Source: WARW01 sp964582365 (lineage in GTDB: Bacteria > Patescibacteriota > Microgenomatia > UBA12405). From it: 46,097 nt of DNA. The notes beneath the pieces are model-generated. The model saw nothing but the letters and a program-made list of their open reading frames with translations, ran no database searches and was not told the origin of the DNA. The stretch is from contig CAZOQV010000005.1 in the NCBI GenBank assembly GCA_964582365.1, positions 1-46,097 on the forward strand. The letters are read 5' to 3'. The translations under genes and the position numbers were made by a program. This document shows positions 25,145 to 30,481 of this stretch, piece by piece; positions within the stretch are counted from its first letter, which is position 1; each line of letters begins with the position of its first letter.

Positions 25145-25269
25145 TTAAAAATATAATAAATAACAGTAAGATAGGCAGGAATTAAAATCGAAATTGTGGA
25201 AAAATCGATTGGGGTAATGACTATATTAGATGAGTTTTCCACAAAATGAAATAGGTCAAATTTATCTTA

Positions 25270-25362
25270 TTTTCTCGTTACATATTTTTTCTTTGCGTGA
25301 ATACTGGCGTGTTTCCCGCTTCGTGGAATAAACTTCGCACGAAAAAATAGTAACTTCGAAAA
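25270..25362. other. Long imperfect stem-loop
   Basis: Arms 25270-25291 and 25341-25362 pair over TTTTC, GTTAC and TATTTTTTC with a small bulge. The enclosed 49 nt are more GC-rich and can fold again (TTCC...GGAA; GCGTG...CGCAC). Function not recognised. Confidence 0.5.
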
Positions 25363-25412
25363 TTTTTAATAAATTTGTATTTTTATTTGATTTAAAAAAC
25401 GGATGTTTATGA

Positions 25413-25418
25413 TAAAAT
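25413..25418 (+). promoter_or_regulatory. -10 TAAAAT of rpmH
   Basis: TGA-TAAAAT, 7 nt, ATG at 25426. Confidence 0.6.
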
Positions 25419-25425
25419 AATAGCT

Positions 25426-25563
25426 ATGACAAAAATGACCTTACAAAGAAAAGCAAAGAAACACGCTCGTGTTCATGGTTTTTTAAAAAGAATGATGGAT
25501 CACGACGGTCGAAATGTGCTTAAAAGAAGAAGAAGTAAAGGTAGAGCAAAGATTACTGCGTAA
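25426..25563 (+). CDS. rpmH: Ribosomal protein bL34
   Basis: 45 aa. The L34 core is clear: T-L-Q-R-K-A-K-K-H-A-R-V-H-G-F, then R-N-V-L-K-R-R-R-S-K-G-R. A second ATG at 25435 would give 42 aa; the first is 7 nt after the -10. A basic protein of the large subunit near the exit-tunnel side. It is followed by rnpA as usual, with an R3 repeat in the gap. Confidence 0.93.
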   Translation: MTKMTLQRKAKKHARVHGFLKRMMDHDGRNVLKRRRSKGRAKITA

Positions 25564-25570
25564 TCAGGTT

Positions 25571-25598
25571 TTAGATCGTAGATGTTAGATCGTAGATT
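25571..25598. repeat. R3 dimer between rpmH and rnpA
   Basis: TTAGATCGTAGATG then TTAGATCGTAGATT, 7 bp after the rpmH stop. Confidence 0.8.
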
Positions 25599-25601
25599 TC
25601 G

Positions 25602-25607
25602 TATAAT
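25602..25607 (+). promoter_or_regulatory. -10 TATAAT of rnpA
   Basis: TATAAT, 6 nt, GTG at 25614. It lies directly after the R3 repeat. Confidence 0.55.
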
Positions 25608-25613
25608 TTAATT

Positions 25614-25940
25614 GTGTTGAAAAGAGAAAATAGAATTAGATCAAAAAAAGAATTTGCTGAAATTAGAAACGAAGGGAGAGTTTTATACTCTCCCCTTTTT
25701 GGTTTTTTGACTTGTAAAAAAGATGATGATTTAAAAAAATTTGGTTTTATTGTGTCAAAAAAAATTTCTAAAAAAGCAGTTGATAGAAACAGAATTAGAA
25801 GAGTTTTGGCGGAAATAGTGAAAAAAAATTTGGAAAAATTTAAAAATGGGACAAGAGTGGTTTTTTTGACAAAAAAGGAGATTTTGGGGAAAAAATATGA
25901 GGAAGTGGAGAGAGAAGTAATTAAATTAATTAAGAATTAA
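25614..25940 (+). CDS. rnpA: Ribonuclease P protein component
   Basis: 108 aa. The N-terminal K-R-E-N-R-I-R-S-K-K-E-F-A, the central G-F-I-V-S-K-K-I-S-K-K-A-V-D and the diagnostic R-N-R-I-R-R-V-L motif are all present. It binds the RNase P RNA and helps process tRNA 5' leaders. The start is GTG at 25614 (a TTG follows directly); the choice rests on the -10 spacing. It is followed after 33 bp of AT-rich repeats (TTAATAATTAAGAA) by yidD. Confidence 0.95.
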   Translation: MLKRENRIRSKKEFAEIRNEGRVLYSPLFGFLTCKKDDDLKKFGFIVSKKISKKAVDRNRIRRVLAEIVKKNLEKFKNGTRVVFLTKKEILGKKYEEVEREVIKLIKN

Positions 25941-25973
25941 TAATTAAGAATTAATAATATTAAAAAGATAGTT

Positions 25974-26162
25974 TTGAAATTGTTGGTGTTTTATAAAAAA
26001 CATATTTCACATGGAAATTATTGTAGATTTGTACCGAGTTGTTCAGAATATACTTATTTGGCGGTACAAAAATATGGAGTAGTTAAGGGTTTATTTTTAG
26101 GTAGTAAAAGGATTTTAAGATGTAACCCCCTATCAAAAGGTGGGGTCGATTTGTTAAAATGA
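25974..26162 (+). CDS. yidD: Membrane protein insertion efficiency factor YidD
   Basis: 62 aa with a TTG start. The family core is complete: H-G-N-Y-C-R-F-V-P-S-C-S-E-Y and K-R-I-L-R-C-N-P-L-S-K-G-G-V-D. A small membrane-associated protein that assists YidC. The stop TGA overlaps the yidC ATG (ATGA), so the two are translationally coupled. Confidence 0.93.
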   Translation: MKLLVFYKKHISHGNYCRFVPSCSEYTYLAVQKYGVVKGLFLGSKRILRCNPLSKGGVDLLK

Positions 26163-26944
26163 ACGATATGAATTTATTTCTTGCACCCTTTGTTAATGCT
26201 CTGTTTGGAGCTTATTATTTAGTCGGTAATTTTGGATTAGCCATTATTATAGTGACAATAATAATTAAATTAGTTTTATGGCCATTAGTGGCACCAAGTT
26301 TAAAATCAGCTGGAAAGATTCGAGAATTACAACCTAAATTAAATAAATTAAAAGATACTTATGGAAAAGATAAACAAGCTTTAGCTAAGGCTCAAATGGA
26401 TCTTTACAAACAAGAAGGAGTTAATCCAATGGCGGGATGTTTACCACAGATTGTTCAAATAACGATTTTAATGTTGTTTTTCTACGCTTTTAATATGGTA
26501 AGTAATTTTGCAACCGGAAAAGTTAAGATGGAAGAAATCAATGTTAATTTAATTCAGTCGTTTAAGGTTGATCAAAATTTTAAATTCGATTTAGGCTTTT
26601 TAGGTTCAGATTTATCCCAAACTCCGGCTAATGTTTTTTCTAAAGGAGTTAATTCTGGTTTAATTTTGCCATTAGTTTTATTAATAGGATCGGGATTATT
26701 ACAATTTTTCAGTGCTAAATTGATGATGCCGGCGCCAAAAGTGACAGAATCAATTGCTGATGTGACCAAAGAGAAAGGTGACGATATGATGGCGGCGATG
26801 AGAACTCAGTCAACTTATATGATGCCATTAATAACAATTTTTATTGGTTGGAATTTTTCATTAGGTTTACTTTTGTATTGGTTTATTACTTCAGGTTTGA
26901 TGATAGTTCAACAGTCGGTGGTGAATAAGATTAGTAAGAAATAA
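26159..26944 (+). CDS. yidC: Membrane protein insertase YidC/Oxa1
   Basis: 261 aa, short gram-positive-like form without the large periplasmic domain. The core helices contain L-V-L-W-P-L, then the cytoplasmic Q-P-K-L-N-K-L-K-D-T-Y-G-K-D hairpin, N-P-M-A-G-C-L-P-Q and a C-terminal W-N-F-S-L-G-L-L-L-Y-W. It inserts membrane proteins with or without Sec. No lipobox at the N-terminus. It is part of the yidD-yidC-jag block near the origin. Confidence 0.95.
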   Translation: MNDMNLFLAPFVNALFGAYYLVGNFGLAIIIVTIIIKLVLWPLVAPSLKSAGKIRELQPKLNKLKDTYGKDKQALAKAQMDLYKQEGVNPMAGCLPQIVQITILMLFFYAFNMVSNFATGKVKMEEINVNLIQSFKVDQNFKFDLGFLGSDLSQTPANVFSKGVNSGLILPLVLLIGSGLLQFFSAKLMMPAPKVTESIADVTKEKGDDMMAAMRTQSTYMMPLITIFIGWNFSLGLLLYWFITSGLMIVQQSVVNKISKK

Positions 26945-26947
26945 AAA

Positions 26948-26977
26948 ATTTCCAATATCTAATTTCCAATATCTAAT
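26948..26977. repeat. R4 array between yidC and jag
   Basis: TTTCCAATATCTAA repeated twice, just upstream of the jag promoter. Confidence 0.65.
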
Positions 26978-26979
26978 GA

Positions 26980-26985
26980 TAAAAT
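26980..26985 (+). promoter_or_regulatory. -10 TAAAAT of jag
   Basis: TGA-TAAAAT, 7 nt, ATG at 26993. Confidence 0.6.
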
Positions 26986-26992
26986 AGGCACT

Positions 26993-27460
26993 ATGGATAA
27001 TAAAAAAAGAAACGAACAAATTTTAAAGTTCACTTGTGAACTTTTAGAAAAAATGAATTTTGAGGTGGAAAAAGCCTTTGTGGAAGATCTAGACGGAGAA
27101 GAAAATCAAGCTTTGGTGGAAATAACAGTAAAAGATCCAGCTGGATTAATTGGTTTTAGAGGTAGAAATTTAGCTTCAATTCAATTGGTTTTATCTTTGA
27201 TTATTAGATCTCAAATAGGTGAAGGAATTAGAGTTCTTTTAGACGTGAATAATTATAGAGGTGAACAAAAAGTTAGATTGGAGAATATGACCAAGTCTTT
27301 GGCAGAAAAAGCCTTAGAAACGGGAAAAGATGTGGTTATGGCCAATATGAGTTCTTATGAAAGAAGAATTTGTCATATGGTTTTGACGGAAATGGAAGGA
27401 GTAACGGGTGAATCGGAGGGTGAAGGTGAAGAGAGACATATAGTGATAAAGAAGGTTTAA
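26993..27460 (+). CDS. jag: RNA-binding protein Jag/KhpB (KH and R3H)
   Basis: 155 aa. A KH-like domain (D-P-A-G-L-I-G-F-R-G-R-N-L-A-S-I-Q near 48-64) is followed by an R3H domain (M-S-S-Y-E-R-R-I-C-H-M-V-L near 119-131) and a Glu/Gly-rich tail. The N-terminal Jag_N domain of Firmicutes is absent. A cytosolic RNA binder next to yidC, as in many bacteria. Confidence 0.92.
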   Translation: MDNKKRNEQILKFTCELLEKMNFEVEKAFVEDLDGEENQALVEITVKDPAGLIGFRGRNLASIQLVLSLIIRSQIGEGIRVLLDVNNYRGEQKVRLENMTKSLAEKALETGKDVVMANMSSYERRICHMVLTEMEGVTGESEGEGEERHIVIKKV

Positions 27461-27494
27461 TTTCTAAATCTAAATTTCTAATTTCTAAATTTAA
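27461..27494. repeat. R4 array between jag and the ligase gene
   Basis: Units TTTCTAAATCTAAATTTCTAA; starts at the jag stop. Confidence 0.65.
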
Positions 27495-27500
27495 TAATGG

Positions 27501-27506
27501 TAATAT
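27501..27506 (+). promoter_or_regulatory. -10 TAATAT of the ligase gene
   Basis: TGG-TAATAT, 6 nt, GTG at 27513. Confidence 0.5.
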
Positions 27507-27512
27507 AGGGTT

Positions 27513-28745
27513 GTGTGGCTATTTTTATTTTTACTGTTAATTCCAACTCAATTAGGGAAACATTTTTGGCCGGATTGGAGTTATGTTTTAGGAATTAGAA
27601 TCGATTATTTGTCCCCTACTTTGTATTTGTTGGATATTATTTGGTTTGTTCTTATAATTTCTAAATCCAAATTTCTAATTTCTAATTGGAAAAAAATTTT
27701 TAATTTTAAGATACTTTTGATTTTAGGGTTTGTGGGGATAAATATTTTAATGGCGGTGAATCCGATGGTGGCGGTTTATAAATGGCTAAGATTGGGTCAG
27801 ATTTTGATAACATTTCTTTATTTTAAAAGAAATAAAGACTTAATTAAAGAAAAATTAGTAAAAGTTATTCCCTGCTGGATTATTTTAGAGAGTTTATTGG
27901 CGGTGGCCCAGATGGCTAAAAATGGAAGTTTAAATGGAATTTTTTATTGGTTGGGAGAAAGAAGTTTTTCATTTAATACCATAGGGATAGCTCAAATGTC
28001 GGTTTTAGGAAGAGGTTTAGTTAGAGCTTATGGAACTTTTTCTCATCCAAATAGTTTGGCGGGATTTTTGTTGGTGTCATTGTTGTTGTGGGGGTGGTTG
28101 AAACCCACCCTTCCCTCCCTTGAAAAGGGAGGGCTTAATACAAAAAATGTTTTTTGGTGGGGGGTGTTTTGGTTGGGTTTATTGGGAATATTTGTGTCGG
28201 GAAGCCGAACCATTTGGATATTAACGTTGATTTTAATTTTAGGATTTGTGATTAAAAATATAAAAAATAAAATTAATATAATCACTATTGTTTTATTGTT
28301 TTTAGGGATGATCTTTTTTGGACTTAAATTAGTAAATATGGAATATCAAATGTCAGATTTTTTAGGAGGATGGGATGCTGATGGAATTGGAAAAAGAACA
28401 CAATTAAGTTGGGCGGGAATAAAGATGTTTAAAGAATCCCCTCTGTTTGGTGTTGGCTTGGGAAATTTTTTAGTGAGATTGCCAGAATTTCAAAAAAACA
28501 ATGGAATATTTTGGTTACAGCCTGTTCATAATATTGTTTTATTGGCTTTAAGTGAAGTAGGATTGCTGGGTTTGATAATTATAATTTCTAATTTCAAATT
28601 TCTAATTTCTAACAAAAAGAAGAAAATTGATTTGATTTTTAAAATAATATTTGGAGTGATATTGGTAAGTGGAATGATAGATCATTATTGGTTGACTTTG
28701 CCTCAAAATGTTTGGTTGTTGGTATTGGTATTGAGTTTGGTTTAA
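27513..28745 (+). CDS. O-antigen ligase-like (WaaL/Wzy-C) membrane protein
   Basis: 410 aa, about eleven helices. The Wzy_C signatures are R-A-Y-G-T-F-S-H-P-N-S-L-A-G, G-S-R-T-I-W, and G-V-G-L-G-N-F followed by the large-loop P-V-H-N-I-V-L-L. It would join or polymerise lipid-linked glycans at the outer face. Three repeat-encoded peptides interrupt it: S-K-S-K-F-L-I-S-N (R4), K-P-T-L-P-S-L-E-K-G-G-L (R1) and S-N-F-K-F-L-I-S-N (R4), all at predicted loops. The stop TAA is the first three bases of another R1 copy. GTG start at 27513. Confidence 0.88.
   Translation: MWLFLFLLLIPTQLGKHFWPDWSYVLGIRIDYLSPTLYLLDIIWFVLIISKSKFLISNWKKIFNFKILLILGFVGINILMAVNPMVAVYKWLRLGQILITFLYFKRNKDLIKEKLVKVIPCWIILESLLAVAQMAKNGSLNGIFYWLGERSFSFNTIGIAQMSVLGRGLVRAYGTFSHPNSLAGFLLVSLLLWGWLKPTLPSLEKGGLNTKNVFWWGVFWLGLLGIFVSGSRTIWILTLILILGFVIKNIKNKINIITIVLLFLGMIFFGLKLVNMEYQMSDFLGGWDADGIGKRTQLSWAGIKMFKESPLFGVGLGNFLVRLPEFQKNNGIFWLQPVHNIVLLALSEVGLLGLIIIISNFKFLISNKKKKIDLIFKIIFGVILVSGMIDHYWLTLPQNVWLLVLVLSLV
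27657..27689. repeat. R4 array inside the ligase gene (first)
   Basis: In frame; encodes S-K-S-K-F-L-I-S-N-W. Confidence 0.7.
28101..28137. repeat. R1 repeat (single-hairpin form) inside the ligase gene
   Basis: AAACCCACCC plus hairpin 2 only (CCCTCCCTT/AAGGGAGGG). In frame; encodes K-P-T-L-P-S-L-E-K-G-G-L. Confidence 0.85.
28580..28615. repeat. R4 array inside the ligase gene (second)
   Basis: In frame; encodes S-N-F-K-F-L-I-S-N in a loop near the C-terminus. Confidence 0.7.
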
Positions 28746-28790
28746 ATCCTCTCTCCGGATAAACCGGTATCTCCCCTTAACAAAGGGAGA
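28743..28790. repeat. R1 two-hairpin repeat, type B, left copy flanking the flippase
   Basis: Exact 48-bp match to 30035-30082. It starts with the stop codon of the ligase gene. The last hairpin (TCTCCC/GGGAGA) is followed by TTTTTT, so it can also work as a terminator. Confidence 0.9.
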
Positions 28791-28800
28791 AGTTTTTTCT
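28772..28800 (+). terminator. Probable intrinsic terminator from an R1 repeat
   Basis: TCTCCC...GGGAGA stem followed by AGTTTTTTCTTTG. Confidence 0.6.
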
Positions 28801-28814
28801 TTGTTTTTTTAGGA

Positions 28815-28820
28815 TAAAAT
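28815..28820 (+). promoter_or_regulatory. -10 TAAAAT of the flippase gene
   Basis: TAAAAT, 5 nt, ATG at 28826. Confidence 0.55.
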
Positions 28821-28825
28821 AAGTA

Positions 28826-30037
28826 ATGTTGAAAAAGTCGTTGTTGAATACTTGGGTACAGATAATAGCCAAGGGAATTACAATTTTAATTAGTTTAGTA
28901 ACAACGGGATTATTAATCAGAAAATTAGGGGCAACTGGTTATGGTAGTTATACTTTGGTAGCTTCGGTATTGTTATTATTGGATTCAATTTCAGATTTTG
29001 GAACTAAAGTAATGGGGGTAAAAGAGGCGGCGGGAAAAGAAGGAAAAGAAAGAAATCAATTATTTATACAAGTGGCTTGGGCAAGATTATTGACAACATT
29101 AGTGGCTTTTATTTTGGGAATAGTTTTAATTTTTGCTTGGGGTGGATTTGCCGAAATTAAGGGCGAAGTATTTGTGGCCTTAATGATGATTTGGTTTACT
29201 TCAATTGCTGGAAGTTTGGAAATAATTTTTCAAACAGAATTGAGAATGGAACTAAAAGTAGTTATGGATATTATTTTTCCATTAATATTTTTAATAATTT
29301 TATTATTTTGGAATAGTCCAATAACTTTAATGTGGGTTTTTGGTGTTTATTTAATAGCTAGAATTTTAAGTTTGAGTTTAGGGTGGAAATTATTAAAGAA
29401 GGTTTTAGCTAATTTTAAAATAGAAATTTTTAATAAAAAATTTATTTTTGATTTTTTAAAGGCTTCGTGGCCAATGGGTGTTTATATGTTGATATTTACT
29501 GGTTATGATCGAGCAGTTGATTCTCTAATGATTGATAAATTTAGAGGAGTGGAGCAAGTGGCTTTTTATGGTTTGGCTTATAAAATCTATTCTAATATGG
29601 TGCAGCCGGTTTATTATTTTGTGAATAGTATTTTTCCGATTTTATCTGGTAAGCTGGGAGACAAAATAGTTTTATTTAAAAGATCACTAGCGATTGTTTT
29701 AGGGTCTTTGGTGGTGATTATTCCCCTCGCCTACTTATTAGCGCCATTGATGATAAAAATATTAGCTGGTAGCGGCTATGAATCATCAGTAACAGTATTA
29801 AGAATTCTATTGATTCCCCTCTTTTTTTCTTATATAAATCACCTGCTTGGATTTACTTTAATTGCTAAAGGCGGACAAAAAAAATTATTGTTTTTAGGAA
29901 TTATAACTTTGGTTTTTAATTTTATTGGTAACTTAATAATAATTCCAAAATTTGGAATTATTGGAGCGGCTTGGGTGACTGGTTTTACGGAAGGATTGGC
30001 TTGTTTGTTGACAATTTTGGCTTTGAAGAAAATATAA
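28826..30037 (+). CDS. Polysaccharide flippase (Wzx/RfbX, MOP superfamily)
   Basis: 403 aa, twelve or so helices. The N-terminus (I-A-K-G-I-T-I-L-I-S-L-V-T-T-G-L-L-I-R-K-L-G) and the G-T-K-V-M-G-V-K-E-A loop are typical of polysaccharide exporters. It flips undecaprenyl-linked glycan units across the membrane, fitting the neighbouring ligase. The gene, its promoter and stop lie as a cassette between two identical 48-bp R1 repeats; the right copy provides the stop codon. Confidence 0.9.
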   Translation: MLKKSLLNTWVQIIAKGITILISLVTTGLLIRKLGATGYGSYTLVASVLLLLDSISDFGTKVMGVKEAAGKEGKERNQLFIQVAWARLLTTLVAFILGIVLIFAWGGFAEIKGEVFVALMMIWFTSIAGSLEIIFQTELRMELKVVMDIIFPLIFLIILLFWNSPITLMWVFGVYLIARILSLSLGWKLLKKVLANFKIEIFNKKFIFDFLKASWPMGVYMLIFTGYDRAVDSLMIDKFRGVEQVAFYGLAYKIYSNMVQPVYYFVNSIFPILSGKLGDKIVLFKRSLAIVLGSLVVIIPLAYLLAPLMIKILAGSGYESSVTVLRILLIPLFFSYINHLLGFTLIAKGGQKKLLFLGIITLVFNFIGNLIIIPKFGIIGAAWVTGFTEGLACLLTILALKKI

Positions 30038-30082
30038 ATCCTCTCTCCGGATAAACCGGTATCTCCCCTTAACAAAGGGAGA
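30035..30082. repeat. R1 two-hairpin repeat, type B, right copy flanking the flippase
   Basis: Exact copy of 28743-28790; the first three bases are the flippase stop TAA. A long T tract follows. Confidence 0.9.
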
Positions 30083-30092
30083 TTTTTTTATT
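30064..30092 (+). terminator. Probable intrinsic terminator from an R1 repeat
   Basis: TCTCCC...GGGAGA stem followed by TTTTTTTATTTTTTTTT, downstream of the flippase. Confidence 0.65.
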
Positions 30093-30103
30093 TTTTTTTG
30101 GTC

Positions 30104-30141
30104 AAAACCCACCCTTCCCTCCCTTGAAAATGGAGGGCTTA
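30104..30141. repeat. R1 repeat, type A, single-hairpin form
   Basis: AAAACCCACCC plus CCCTCCCTT/AATGGAGGG; nearly the same as the copy inside the ligase gene. Confidence 0.85.
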
Positions 30142-30228
30142 TTTTTGTTTTTTGATATATTCCCCTACTTAATATACTTACATATTTTTTTAAAATTTAG
30201 ACAATCGGAATAGGGTTCGGATGATTTT

Positions 30229-30270
30229 AAACCCACCTGCCCTGCGGGCATCCTCCCTTAAAAAGGGAGG
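30229..30270. repeat. R1 two-hairpin repeat, type A
   Basis: AAACCCACC, hairpin 1 TGCCC/GGGCA, hairpin 2 CCTCCCTT/AAGGGAGG followed by TTTTTATTTTTAT. Confidence 0.85.
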
Positions 30271-30319
30271 TTTTTATTTTTATAAGTTAAAAAATAAGGC
30301 GTTTGCGCCTATTTGAGTT

Positions 30320-30427
30320 ATGACGTTTTTTCACGTTCCAACATGGCACAAAATTGACGTCCGAACGGATTTCAAAGATAATAACCGCATAATATCCGAA
30401 TTATTACCGCATGGAATTAGGGTTTAG
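30320..30427 (+). pseudogene. 35-codon orphan reading frame, possible gene remnant
   Basis: ATG at 30320 opens a protein-like frame (M-T-F-F-H-V-P-T-W-H-K-I-D-V-R-T-D-F-K-D, ending P-H-G-I-R-V) closed by a TAG made by the following R3 repeat. Composition (His, Trp, Pro, balanced charges) is unlike random AT-rich translation. There is no -10 close to the ATG and an in-frame TGA lies two codons before it, so this may be a fragment of a lost gene rather than a working one. Confidence 0.25.
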
Positions 30428-30450
30428 ATCGTAGATGATAGATCGTAGAT
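30423..30450. repeat. R3 dimer before the DUF4012 gene
   Basis: TTTAGATCGTAGATGATAGATCGTAGAT. Confidence 0.8.
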
Positions 30451-30470
30451 AAAAGAGAACACTTTTAAGT

Positions 30471-30476
30471 TAAAAT
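30471..30476 (+). promoter_or_regulatory. -10 TAAAAT of the DUF4012 gene
   Basis: TAAAAT, 5 nt, ATG at 30482. Confidence 0.5.
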
Positions 30477-30481
30477 AAACT

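Larger units (their letters stand above)
25091..25425. other. dnaA-rpmH intergenic region
   Basis: 335 bp between divergent dnaA and rpmH. It contains the R1 repeat, a TATATT/TATTAT-type minus-strand promoter candidate near 25152-25160, two one-mismatch DnaA boxes in inverted orientation (TGTGGAAAA 25195-25203; TTTTCCACA 25235-25243), an imperfect long stem-loop (25270-25362) and the rpmH promoter. It could contribute to origin function together with the dnaA-dnaN gap. Confidence 0.55.
30038..30481. other. Intergenic stretch of repeats and GC-richer unexplained DNA
   Basis: 444 bp with no certain gene: three R1 copies, a small GGCG/CGCC hairpin (near 30297-30311), a short orphan frame (30320-30427), an R3 dimer and the promoter of the next gene. 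The stretch from about 30290 to 30420 is clearly richer in G+C than its surroundings. Confidence 0.6.

Noticed and set aside
25048..25242. 64-codon minus-strand frame overlapping the dnaA start
   Set aside because: It overlaps the dnaA N-terminus in another frame and its C-terminal half is translated R1 repeat; no supporting promoter or family.
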